A stretch of 64,000 nucleotides of DNA, taken from positions 80,508 through 144,507 of the forward strand of contig NZ_JAEEGA010000016.1 in the NCBI RefSeq assembly GCF_017829975.1. Reading direction: 5' to 3'. The notes beneath the pieces are model-generated. The model worked only from the letters and a program-made list of their open reading frames with translations. It did not search any database and was not told where the DNA came from. The stretch comes from Vagococcus allomyrinae. GTDB taxonomy: Bacteria; Bacillota; Bacilli; Lactobacillales; Vagococcaceae. Shown here in pieces: positions 38,078 to 45,943 of this stretch (the first letter of the stretch is position 1; the number at the start of each line of letters is the position of its first letter). The position numbers and the translations under genes were made by a program.

Positions 38078-39736
38078 ATAAAACAAAAAAGATGGGTCAC
38101 AACAAGCGTGGTACTAACGTCATTGGTATTGGCATCATGTGGCAACAAAGAGCAAGCGGATGAAACGGCAAGTTCAAAGGGTGGCGAGGTTGAACAAGTG
38201 TTTAAAACAGTCGTACCGACAGAAATGCCGACGATGGATGTTTCATTAAACTCTGATGTGGTGAGTGCGACTGCGACTAACAGTGTTTATGAAGGGCTGT
38301 ATCGCTTTAATGGTGAAGGCAAGGCTGAGCCTGCTGGTGCTAGTGAAGTGGCTGAGGTTAGTCAAGATGGGTTGGTTTATACCTTTAAACTTCGAGAAGA
38401 GGCTAAATGGTCTGATGGCCAACCATTAACAGCGAAGGATTATGTTTACTCATGGCAGCGTGGGGCTAACCCTGATACTGGCTCAGAGTATGGTTTTCTA
38501 TTTACAGCACTCAAAAATGGGGAGGCTGTCTTGGCTGGTGACAAGCCAGTGACTGAGTTAGGCGTTCAAGCGATCAGTGACCACGAGCTAGAAGTTACTT
38601 TAGAACAACCAACTCCCTACTTTGATTATTTGGTAGCTTTCTCAACCTTCTTCCCCCAACGTCAAGACATTGTGGAGAAGTATGGCAAGGATTACGCCGC
38701 CACGAGTGAAAATGCCGTTTATAATGGTCCTTATGTTTTAACGGACTTTGATGGACCAGGGACTGACATTGATTGGAATTACGAAAAAAATCCTGAATAT
38801 TGGGATAAAGAGACTGTCAAGCTTGATCGAATTGAAGTGATGGTCGCCAAAGAATCGTCAACGGCCCTAAACTTATACAAAGATGGACAGACAGAAGACA
38901 TTATTTTAACTGGTGAGTTGGCCCAACAAATGGCCGATGATCCCGATTTTGTCTCAGATAAAAAAGCCAGCACCATGTATTTGGAAATGAATCAAAAAGA
39001 CAAAGACTCGCCTTTTAACAATGAGGACTTTCGTAAGGCCATTTCCTATGCCATTGATCGCGAGTCATTAGTGACACAAATTTTAGGAGATGGTTCGATT
39101 GTTCCAACTGGCTTAGTGCCAGCTGGTATTAAGATCAACATTGATGGCAAGGAGCAGGAGTTTGCCAAAGATTCAGGCAATCATGTGGCATACAATCCAG
39201 AAAAAGCCAAAGACCATTGGGAAAAAGCTCAAAAAGAGTTAGGAAAAGAAGTGGAGTTTAGCATTTTAACCTCCGATACGGATTCAGCTAAGAAAGTCTC
39301 TGAATACTTGCAAGGAACCTTTAAAGAAACTTTGCCAGGGGTTAAGGTCAATGTTAACCCTGTGACCTTTGCCATTCGGATTGGTCGGGGATTAAAAACT
39401 GATTTTGAGATGTTAAACTCAGGCTGGAATGCGGATTATGCCGACCCGAGTACCTTTATTGACCTTTTTGAAACAGGTGTTTCTTACAACTTAGGTAAAT
39501 ACTCTAATGCTGAATACGATAAATTAGTGAAGCAAGCTTCTGTTGAACATGCCAATGATCCAGAAAAACGCTGGCAGGACATGCTAGCCGCAGAAAAACT
39601 TATTTTGGATCAAGCGGCAGTGATCCCTCTTTATCAAAAGGCTGAAGCTCATTTGCGCAGTCCAAATGTGAAGGACGTTGTGGTAAATGCAGCCGGAGCT
39701 CCTTATGACTATAAGTGGGCATACAAAGTTAAATAA
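38078..39736 (+). CDS. Peptide-binding lipoprotein OppA (copy 5), probable ATA start
   Basis: A 552-aa SBP family 5 lipoprotein close to copies 3 and 4 (YEGLYRFNGEGKAEPAGASE, DFDGPGTDIDWNYEKNPEYWD). A complete signal peptide, (M)KQKRWVTTSVVLTSLVLAS then C, is encoded only if translation begins at ATA 38078, which sits six bases after AAGGAG (38066-38071). The next in-frame start, GTG 38108, would remove the charged n-region. So the gene either uses a rare ATA start or has lost its ATG by one mutation. The rest of the reading frame is intact. Confidence 0.8.
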   Translation: MKQKRWVTTSVVLTSLVLASCGNKEQADETASSKGGEVEQVFKTVVPTEMPTMDVSLNSDVVSATATNSVYEGLYRFNGEGKAEPAGASEVAEVSQDGLVYTFKLREEAKWSDGQPLTAKDYVYSWQRGANPDTGSEYGFLFTALKNGEAVLAGDKPVTELGVQAISDHELEVTLEQPTPYFDYLVAFSTFFPQRQDIVEKYGKDYAATSENAVYNGPYVLTDFDGPGTDIDWNYEKNPEYWDKETVKLDRIEVMVAKESSTALNLYKDGQTEDIILTGELAQQMADDPDFVSDKKASTMYLEMNQKDKDSPFNNEDFRKAISYAIDRESLVTQILGDGSIVPTGLVPAGIKINIDGKEQEFAKDSGNHVAYNPEKAKDHWEKAQKELGKEVEFSILTSDTDSAKKVSEYLQGTFKETLPGVKVNVNPVTFAIRIGRGLKTDFEMLNSGWNADYADPSTFIDLFETGVSYNLGKYSNAEYDKLVKQASVEHANDPEKRWQDMLAAEKLILDQAAVIPLYQKAEAHLRSPNVKDVVVNAAGAPYDYKWAYKVK

Positions 39737-39742
39737 CTCGTC

Positions 39743-39776
39743 AGTCACGTTCTGTAAAGGACGTGACTTTTATTTT
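39743..39776 (+). terminator. Terminator of OppA copy 5
   Basis: AGTCACGT (39743-39750) pairs with ACGTGACT (39761-39768), followed by TTTATTTT. Confidence 0.8.
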
Positions 39777-39993
39777 GGAGATGTATCCGCAAGCTCTTGC
39801 GACAGTTGAAAACGTGAGCTCGATTAAAAAGGGTAGTGAAGCGCCTAAGAAAATTCACAGAGTAGAGGGAAGATGAGACAGAATCATTTAGTTTACAGGC
39901 TAATATCGTTATACTGAGGTTGTGAAAAGGAAGTTTAAATAATTATGAATACGCTTACCGATGTTTAGGTTTATCAAGAAGGGAGTAAACGGT

Positions 39994-41349
39994 GTGTTTA
40001 GAGAAGAACATGACAGTGTTGGCAGCCTTAGAATTCCAGGAGAGGCCTATTATGGTGTGAACGCCAAGCGAGCTTATGACAATTTTCAGATAACTGATTC
40101 GCGCTTGGAACCGATATTTATTGAGAGTTTGGCACAAGTCAAAAAAGCCGGGGCCTTAGCTAATTTAAAATTAGGTGAATTAAAGCCTATGATTGGGGAA
40201 ACCATTATCCAGGTGGCGGACGAACTGTTAGAGGGCAAGTTGACTGGCGATATGATCGTTGACCCAATTCAAGGAGGGGCTGGCACCAGTTCTAACATGA
40301 ATATCAATGAAATTATTGCCAATCGGGGAATTGAGTTATTAGGAGGTGAAAAAGGTCAGTATCATCTGCTGAGTCCGAATGATCATGTGAATAAAGGCCA
40401 GTCCACCAATGACGTTTTTCCGACTGCTGGTAAACTAACCTTTCTTAAATTGATCGATCAGCTATTGATCGTGCTGGAAGAGTTGGCAGATTCTTTTAAA
40501 GAGAAGTCATTGGCCTTTGCCACCATTCAAAAAATGGGACGAACCCAATTGAGTGATGCCGTTCCGATTACCGTGGGAGCTGAGTTTAAAGCTTATTACA
40601 CAGTAACCAAACGGAACATTAAACGATTAACAGCATGTAAAGAAGAAATTCGTTACGTCAACATGGGGGGAACAGCTATCGGCACGGGTCTATCGGCCCA
40701 CAGTCAATTTTCCCAGACGATCATTGGTTATTTACGGGAAGTAACCGGGCTAGACATTGCTGTAGCCGAGGATTTGATTGACAGCACACAAAATGTGGAA
40801 GCTTTTGGTGTGGTTTCCGACGTCTTAAAAACAATTGCTTTAAGTAGTTCAAAAATTGCCAATGATATCCGCCTGCTTTCTTCAGGACCGCGGACAGGAA
40901 TTGGCGAATTGATTATTCCAGCTCGTCAGAATGGCTCTTCGATTATGCCGGGAAAGATCAACCCTGTCATACCTGAAGTTGTCACCCAGGGAGCTTTTCT
41001 AGTTGCCGGAAATAATGTGACGATCTCCATGGCAATTGAAGGAGGCCAGCTTGAGCTAAACGCCTTCGAACCGGTTATCTTCCACAAGTTGATCGAGTCA
41101 TTTCACGTATTGACCAATACCTTGGCATCCTTTAACGAGCACTGTATTAAAGGCATACAAGTGAATGCGAGTCGCTGTCAGGAACTATTGGAGAAGAGCA
41201 CTTATTTAACGACTAGCTTAGCTGAATACATCGGGTATGAACAAGCCGCCCTGATCGCCAAAGAGAGTTTACAATTGAATCGAACGGTTAAAGAAGTTGC
41301 CCTAAGTAAAGGGATTTCCAATGATATCTTGGTTAAAATAAGCAAGTAA
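39994..41349 (+). CDS. aspA: Aspartate ammonia-lyase
   Basis: A 451-aa member of the aspartase/fumarase superfamily that releases ammonia from aspartate to give fumarate. Signatures are GGAGTSSNMNINEIIANRG, NDVFPTAG, and the catalytic loop GSSIMPGKINPVIPEV (314 onward). The PVIPEVV..GNN..ISMA.EGGQLELNAFEPV region fits aspartase rather than fumarase. The start is GTG 39994 with AAGGGAG eight bases upstream. An ATG at 39961 has no site. It stands alone with its own terminator. Confidence 0.9.
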   Translation: MFREEHDSVGSLRIPGEAYYGVNAKRAYDNFQITDSRLEPIFIESLAQVKKAGALANLKLGELKPMIGETIIQVADELLEGKLTGDMIVDPIQGGAGTSSNMNINEIIANRGIELLGGEKGQYHLLSPNDHVNKGQSTNDVFPTAGKLTFLKLIDQLLIVLEELADSFKEKSLAFATIQKMGRTQLSDAVPITVGAEFKAYYTVTKRNIKRLTACKEEIRYVNMGGTAIGTGLSAHSQFSQTIIGYLREVTGLDIAVAEDLIDSTQNVEAFGVVSDVLKTIALSSSKIANDIRLLSSGPRTGIGELIIPARQNGSSIMPGKINPVIPEVVTQGAFLVAGNNVTISMAIEGGQLELNAFEPVIFHKLIESFHVLTNTLASFNEHCIKGIQVNASRCQELLEKSTYLTTSLAEYIGYEQAALIAKESLQLNRTVKEVALSKGISNDILVKISK

Positions 41350-41371
41350 AGAATGTGTAAGCTACTGTATT

Positions 41372-41405
41372 AAACGACTTTCTGTTGAGATGGTCGTTTT
41401 TTTGT
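41372..41405 (+). terminator. aspA terminator
   Basis: AAACGAC (41372-41378) pairs with GTCGTTT (41393-41399), extending into a T8 run. Confidence 0.8.
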
Positions 41406-41820
41406 GTGGTGAGGGGCTTAATAAACACGGGGAACTTAGTGTTATAGTTGATGTATTAGCTGATTGTTATCTCAGCTTAAAATTTTACATAGGTGTAAAA
41501 AAAGAGATTTTGACAGGCAGAACGAGTTGTGATAAATATGAAGTATAAAGTAGGATGGATCAGGATTGCTAGTGATTGACATCAATTTAAAAGAGAGAGT
41601 GAAGCACGTTTGTTAAAGAGTTTATAGAAAGTTGTAAGCGTTGACATAGGTGGTTAAAGACCTGACCAGACTAAGATTATTATACATTGGCAAAAAAGTT
41701 AGCTTTAAAATTTGTCGTAAAGGGTGTTTTATTTTTACAAGTTCCGACGGGAATAACTAGACATTGTATGAATTAATGATGACAAATCGACATTGGCCGA
41801 TTGAGGAGAGAGGTGAACAA
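41406..41820 (+). other. Long non-coding gap before the HTH regulator
   Basis: About 415 bp without a supported gene. It holds a TTGACA..17..TAAATA promoter-like pair starting near 41514, a cre-like site at 41632-41647, and an AT-rich TATTAT (41678-41683) that could be the -10 box of the regulator. The remainder shows nothing I can name. Confidence 0.5.
41632..41647. promoter_or_regulatory. cre-like site before the HTH regulator
   Basis: TTGTAAGCGTTGACAT matches 15 of 16 positions of WTGNAARCGNWWWCAW. It overlaps a TTGACA sequence and lies 174 bp before the start codon. This suggests catabolite control of the downstream regulator. Confidence 0.55.
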
Positions 41821-42429
41821 GTGGAAAACCAAGAAGACAATGTGCATGAGAGCGTGTTGGATGCGGCGCGCTTAGTACAAGAGCTACGCCGTAGTAAGAA
41901 ATGGACTCAGAAAGAATTTGCGACAGAATTGGGTGTGAGTCGGCAAGTGGTTAATCGACTTGAAATGGGGACCAATAGTAAAGTGGATATCGTGATGCTT
42001 GCAAAGGCGGCAGAAGTCTGTGGCGAGAGATTGACCCTGTCCAGTATCTCAAAAGAAGTCAGGGGAGCCAGACCAAGAACAGAACTGGAGTTAGAGTATG
42101 AGATTATTATCGCCTTCTCAAAAGGAGAGCTTCGGAGAGCGGAGGAGTATTTAAACCTCATAAAAAAATGGATATACCCTGATCATCAATTAATGGCACG
42201 AGCCAATCGAGAAGTTGGCAGAGCTTTGATGTATTACTTTAGGGGCCGTCCGACACGAGCTATTTCCCATGTAAACCAAGTAGTCATGGGACTGGGAATG
42301 TGCGGCTTCCCTGAAAAAGCCAAAGAGATATCTGACCGATTTCAACGAAATGTTAGTTATGGCAAGTTGGCCATTGAAAATGAAATATTGAAAATGGAGA
42401 TTTCATTAGCTGAGGAGGGGATGAAGTGA
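41821..42429 (+). CDS. HTH (XRE-type) regulator with helical C-terminus
   Basis: A 202-aa protein. Residues about 14-65 form a Cro/C1-type helix-turn-helix (ARLVQELRRSKKWTQKEFATELGVSRQVVNRLEMG). The remainder is helix-rich and reads like short TPR repeats (RRAEEYLNLIKKW..ANREVGRALMYYFRGRPTRAISHVNQVV), as in peptide-sensing regulators, although it is much shorter than Rgg. The start is GTG 41821 with GAGGAGAGAGG upstream. An in-frame ATG 57 bases earlier lacks a site. It overlaps the next gene by four bases. Confidence 0.75.
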   Translation: MENQEDNVHESVLDAARLVQELRRSKKWTQKEFATELGVSRQVVNRLEMGTNSKVDIVMLAKAAEVCGERLTLSSISKEVRGARPRTELELEYEIIIAFSKGELRRAEEYLNLIKKWIYPDHQLMARANREVGRALMYYFRGRPTRAISHVNQVVMGLGMCGFPEKAKEISDRFQRNVSYGKLAIENEILKMEISLAEEGMK

Positions 42430-42677
42430 GTTATCGCAAACGGATCCAGCTTGTTTTGACAAATCAAGAGGGCCGAAGATCTCGGATAAGTGTTCCTATC
42501 TTTATGGAAGGATTTGACGCTCAGATTTTAAAAGAACAAGTCGAAGACATTCTTGATTTAGGGGTGCTTCTCGATCCGAAAGATTATAACCATTATCTTG
42601 TGAGAATCGAGCAGGCCGTACGAATTGAAGTATTAAAAACGGCATTAACTGGTAATATTTTTGGTAGACGGCGATAA
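42426..42677 (+). CDS. Small protein of unknown function (83 aa)
   Basis: It begins at a GTG that overlaps the stop of the HTH regulator (GTGA), so the two are coupled. The sequence has a beta-hairpin-like RIQLVLTNQEGRRSRISVP start, a helix (QILKEQVEDILDLGVL), and a basic tail ending GRRR. The pattern vaguely recalls DUF2922 proteins (LVF..eGk...is.p), but this is by eye only. No function is assigned. Confidence 0.6.
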   Translation: MSYRKRIQLVLTNQEGRRSRISVPIFMEGFDAQILKEQVEDILDLGVLLDPKDYNHYLVRIEQAVRIEVLKTALTGNIFGRRR

Positions 42678-42690
42678 AAAAAGAGAGGTG

Positions 42691-43146
42691 TTATGTGTTG
42701 TGTGACACTAATTGGGAAATTTTTACTAAGAGAACACTGGTATATCAGTCTTTATAAGCAAAAGGAAAGAGGATTTCTAGCGAACAAAAAGTTGATGGTG
42801 TTATGTGGAATGTGACATGGGAATAAGGGTAGGAATGATGTAACCCCTTTTGCAATAGCCTTTATGGAGATGGGGAAACTAAATCTAGGCCGCGTAAAAA
42901 GTTGGACGAGTTACGTGGAATGTGACATGAGAATAAGGGTAGGAATGATGTAAACCCTTTTGTAATAGCCTTTATGGAGATAGGGAAATTAAATCTAGAC
43001 CGCGCTAAAAGTTGAACGAGTTACGCAGAATGTGACATAAGAATTAGGGGAATTGTGATAACTTCTTCTGAAATAGTCTTTGTTGGCATGTAGAAGTTAA
43101 ATTTAGGTCACTTGAAAAATTGAGTGAGTTATGTGAGACGCAACAC
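42691..43146 (+). repeat. 110-bp tandem repeat array, about four copies
   Basis: Units start at 42691, 42801, 42911, 43021 and a partial one at 43129 (spacing 110, 110, 110, 108). Each opens with a form of TTATGTGGAATGTGACAT. Units 2 and 3 differ at about 11 of 110 positions. Units 1 and 4 are more diverged. Units 2 and 3 also contain GGAATGATGTAA, a start-start-stop. The period is not a multiple of three and no frame stays open, so the array is probably non-coding. Confidence 0.85.
42693..42815 (+). CDS. Possible 40-aa peptide gene at the repeat array start
   Basis: An ORF beginning MCCVTLIGKFLLREHWYISL after AGAGAGG, inside the first repeat unit and ending at the start of the second. An overlapping GTG frame (20 aa) has slightly better spacing. 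There is no homology I recognise. It may be chance. Confidence 0.3.
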   Translation: MCCVTLIGKFLLREHWYISLYKQKERGFLANKKLMVLCGM

Positions 43147-43180
43147 ATCTGGATACTCAATTAAAAATGGAGGAGCAGAC

Positions 43181-43213
43181 ATGAAGGAGACGGGGGAGAG
43201 ATTATTTAGGTGA
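43181..43213 (+). CDS. 10-aa upstream peptide (MKETGERLFR)
   Basis: ATG at 43181 follows TGGAGGAGCAGAC, a strong ribosome site. The stop TGA overlaps the GTG of the next ORF (GTGA), so it looks like a translational coupler or leader for that ORF. Confidence 0.4.
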   Translation: MKETGERLFR

Positions 43214-43389
43214 ATAAAAAAGGAAAGAAACAACGCTGGAAACATAAAGCTTTACCGGAGAAGTTGGATTTGGTTATAGAATTCATTCGAGAGCAAGTTC
43301 AAGAGACTGTTGACAATATGATCCTGTTCGATGAGCGGGATGTCAAAGAGAAAGGTTTATTTGAGGTGGAAGTTAGGTATTTAGAATAG
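43210..43389 (+). CDS. Small charged protein (59 aa), unknown
   Basis: Starts GTG 43210, coupled to the 10-codon ORF before it, with GGGGGAGA ten bases upstream. The protein has a very basic N-terminus (NKKGKKQRWKHKALPEK) and an acidic helical remainder (LVIEFIREQVQETVDNMIL..EVEVRYLE). Terminator 43441-43483 follows. Codon use looks like that of neighbouring genes, which supports real coding. No family is recognised. Confidence 0.5.
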   Translation: MNKKGKKQRWKHKALPEKLDLVIEFIREQVQETVDNMILFDERDVKEKGLFEVEVRYLE

Positions 43390-43440
43390 TTGATTTGGTA
43401 TAGGGATGAGTGTTTAATTGCGGATAAAATCAAAAAGGAA

Positions 43441-43483
43441 ATAAGCCTTAAAACTATTTTTTAGTTTTAGGGCTTATTTTTTA
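43441..43483. terminator. Terminator between island and GntR remnant
   Basis: ATAAGCCTTAAAACTA (43441-43456) pairs with TAGTTTTAGGGCTTAT (43462-43477) with one mismatch, followed by six Ts. It serves the plus-strand small ORFs. On the minus strand the regulator remnant ends inside it. Confidence 0.8.
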
Positions 43484-44008
43484 CGTAGAAGCCTTGTTCC
43501 GTGTAGATAACTGTTATGGCTAAATAGTTATAAAAAGAGCGATAGTAGTCTTTTGATTTTAAGAAATAATCCTCACGGAAAACGATAAGTGGCACAAAAA
43601 AGGCCACGATGTCCTTGCCGTCTCTTCTGACTCGTTTTAGAATTAAAATATCATTTCTAGGTTTAATCTGCAAATATTTCGCGATTTTATGATCGGCATG
43701 GCGTTTGCTAATGTCCGCTCGTAAGGTGGTGGTATTTTTGCTTTGCTCTCGTAATTCTTGGGTAAAGTCTTTGATCACGGTGGAGTCGAGGGTGAACTTT
43801 TTGACGAAGGTGCCCTGGGCTCGTTCGCAGTACAGTAAGTTTTCGCTAACTAGTTCGACCATGCCTTTGCGGATAGTGAGGCGACTGAGGTGATAAATGT
43901 CGCACAGATCCATTTCTGTTGGGATGCGTTCTCCTTCTTGCCATTTCTATGTTTGACTATTAGCTCGTAGTTGATCTGCGATTTGGGCAAGGCTGAGTCA
44001 TGGTGCAT
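43467..44008 (-). pseudogene. Broken GntR/UTRA-family regulator
   Basis: From ATG 44008 (AAAGGAG upstream) the N-terminus MHHD shifts frame by one base into LSLAQIADQLRANSQT, then meets TAG (complement of 43947-43949). The reading frame resumes as KWQEGERIPTEMDLCDIYHLSRLTIRKG, the normal GntR winged helix. The effector domain (IKPRNDILILKRVRRDGKDIVAFF) stops early at YTEQGFYVKNKP, short of a usual 235-245 aa UTRA protein. A start at 43913 would lack the first DNA-binding helix. It once probably controlled the divergent sugar genes. Confidence 0.8.
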
Positions 44009-44077
44009 GTGTTTGGCTCCTTTCAATCTCCAGTGTTCGTTGTTATTAATATAACATAATAAAATTACTTCCTTAGT

Positions 44078-44097
44078 CCTATTGTTATAACAATAGG
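44078..44097. promoter_or_regulatory. Perfect 20-bp palindrome, likely GntR operator
   Basis: CCTATTGTTATAACAATAGG is a perfect palindrome between the broken GntR gene and the isomerase gene, 58 bp before the -10 box. A core match TGTTATAACA (44308-44317) recurs 225 bp downstream inside the isomerase gene, and a weaker GTTAT..ATAAC pair lies at about 44042-44056. Confidence 0.7.
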
Positions 44098-44151
44098 TGC
44101 TAAAGCCCGTAAACAGTGAGGTTTAAAAAGACATTTTAGGGCAAAAAGCTG

Positions 44152-44160
44152 TGCTATAAT
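44152..44160 (+). promoter_or_regulatory. Promoter of the mannose gene set (extended -10)
   Basis: TGCTATAAT, a consensus extended -10, 35 bp before the GTG start. No good -35 is seen. Confidence 0.6.
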
Positions 44161-44194
44161 TTTGTTAAGTTAGTTTTTTAGGAGGGGTACGCTA

Positions 44195-45928
44195 GTGGTG
44201 TATGATTTATTGCCAGAAATAAAGATTAGTACAAAGGAGGCTGTATATTCCGGCCTCAAGGAAATTGTGCCGCTATTAAGGCAGCGGTTAATGGCTGAAA
44301 CACTTAATGTTATAACAATTGAAAGTTATCCTTTGGTAGAGCCAGAGGTATTAAGAAATGCTTTATTAGATCAGCTAGGCTTAGATCTGATTGTTGAGAG
44401 TGATGCGTTTTTTTTTGATAGTCAGAAAGTGACGGAGATGATCGCAGATAATTTGACGGATGATCGAGTGTTTGGCCGTATGTCTCATCATTCCTTAGTT
44501 GATTTCGTTGACCCAGTCAAGCAATCGGCTGTTCATGATCAAATTGCCGTCGCTATAAAGGCCGGGCAACGAGTGGGGATTGTCGGTGTCGGAGCCAGTT
44601 TGATTTATCCGACGGATTTATTAATATACGCTGACTTACCCCGCTGGGAAATTCAAACTCGTTATCGTTCGGGAAATTATAGTAATTGGCAAGCTGATAA
44701 TGCTGGAGAAGATCCGCTGCGGATGATCAAGCGGGGGTATTTCTTTGAATGGCGAGTGGCTGATAAGCAGAAACGGGCGCTCTATCCACAAGTCGATTAT
44801 TTTCTTGATACGTTGCAGACCGATTGGGTAATGGTTGGGGCAACAACTTATGATCTTGCGTTGCAGGAAGTGGCTCGCCAGCCCTTCTCTTTGGTGCCTT
44901 TTTTTGACCCAGGCGTCTGGGGTGGACACTGGATGCAGCAACAGTTTAACTTTCGTCAGGATGAAGTGAATTTAGCGTGGAGTTTTAATGGGGTGCCAGA
45001 AGAAAATAGTCTGATCCTTAATTTTGGTTCAGCAAAAATGGAGATACCCGGGAACAATTTAGTGTATTTCCAAGGGGAGGCCGTTTTAGGGCCTCGAGTT
45101 TATGGTCGTTTTGGTGCTAATTTTCCGATTCGTTTTAATTTTCTTGATACGGTTGGTGGGTCTAATTTGAGTTTACAGGTTCATCCGACAACGGAATATG
45201 CTCAAGAGGTTTTTGGGGCGACCTACACCCAAGATGAGAGTTATTATATTTTGCATGCAGAGGCAGATGCCAAGGTTTATTTAGGAGTGAAGCAAGGGGT
45301 GACGAAACCGGCCTTAATGGCTGCGTTAGAACAGGCGGCTCTTGAAGGTGGATTTCCAGATGAAGACTTTATTTATCAGCAACCAGTAAAAAAACACGAT
45401 CATTTTTCGATACCAGGTGGGACAATCCATTCTAGTGGAGCCAATTCGGTTGTTCTGGAAATCAGTGCCACACCTAATCGTTATACCTTTAAATTATGGG
45501 ATTGGGGGCGGGTTGATTTAGATGGTTTGCCGCGGCCCGTTCACTTAAATCATGGAGAACCGAATATTGATATTCGGCGTGATGAAGAATGGGTGAAGCG
45601 AGAATTGGTCAATCCTTTTGCGGTGGTGGCCTCCGGTGACGGCTGGTTGGAAGAACGGACGGGATTGCATGAAACGGAATTTATTGAGACACGACGTCAT
45701 ACCTTTTCAGTTCCGGTTAATCATGAAAATCATGGCAGTGTGAATGTCTTGAATTTAGTGGAAGGTCAGGAAGCGTTGGTAGAAAGTCTAGATGGGTCCT
45801 TTGCCCCCTTTATCCTTCATTACGCTCAGACTGTGATTATCCCTGAGAGTGTTCGGTCTTATCGGATTAGTCCGAGTGGGGTTAGTCTAGGGCAACAGCT
45901 AAAAACGATGAAAGCTTATGTCAGATAA
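44195..45928 (+). CDS. Class I mannose-6-phosphate isomerase with extra N-terminal domain
   Basis: A 577-aa protein. The C-terminal part (about 265-577) is a type I phosphomannose isomerase cupin with zinc ligands Q328 and H330 (LQVHP), E348 (DESYYIL) and H412 (PGGTIHSSG). It would convert Man6P to Fru6P. Residues 1-250 form a separate domain (VGIVGVGASLIYPTDLLIYADLPRWEIQ, ADNAGEDPLRMIKRGYFFEWR) that I do not recognise and that has no intact P-loop. The usual enzyme is about 315 aa. GTG start, GGAGGGG upstream. First gene of the mannose set. Confidence 0.85.
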   Translation: MVYDLLPEIKISTKEAVYSGLKEIVPLLRQRLMAETLNVITIESYPLVEPEVLRNALLDQLGLDLIVESDAFFFDSQKVTEMIADNLTDDRVFGRMSHHSLVDFVDPVKQSAVHDQIAVAIKAGQRVGIVGVGASLIYPTDLLIYADLPRWEIQTRYRSGNYSNWQADNAGEDPLRMIKRGYFFEWRVADKQKRALYPQVDYFLDTLQTDWVMVGATTYDLALQEVARQPFSLVPFFDPGVWGGHWMQQQFNFRQDEVNLAWSFNGVPEENSLILNFGSAKMEIPGNNLVYFQGEAVLGPRVYGRFGANFPIRFNFLDTVGGSNLSLQVHPTTEYAQEVFGATYTQDESYYILHAEADAKVYLGVKQGVTKPALMAALEQAALEGGFPDEDFIYQQPVKKHDHFSIPGGTIHSSGANSVVLEISATPNRYTFKLWDWGRVDLDGLPRPVHLNHGEPNIDIRRDEEWVKRELVNPFAVVASGDGWLEERTGLHETEFIETRRHTFSVPVNHENHGSVNVLNLVEGQEALVESLDGSFAPFILHYAQTVIIPESVRSYRISPSGVSLGQQLKTMKAYVR

Positions 45929-45943
45929 GAAAGTGGTGGTGTG

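Noticed and set aside
39805..39820. cre site upstream of aspA (TTGAAAACGTGAGCTC)
   Set aside because: Only about 12 of 16 positions match, with errors in the conserved right half.
39994..41349. Fumarase (fumC) as the identity of the lyase gene
   Set aside because: The sequence after the catalytic loop (INPVIPEVV, QLELNAFEPV) follows aspartase rather than fumarase, which has VNPTQ there.
42801..43080. Coding peptides within repeat units 2-4
   Set aside because: Frames differ between units, starts are lost in units 3 and 4, and ribosome sites are poor; only the first unit has a possible ORF.
42691..43146. CRISPR array
   Set aside because: The 110-bp units are continuous tandem repeats with no short repeat/unique spacer alternation and no cas genes nearby.
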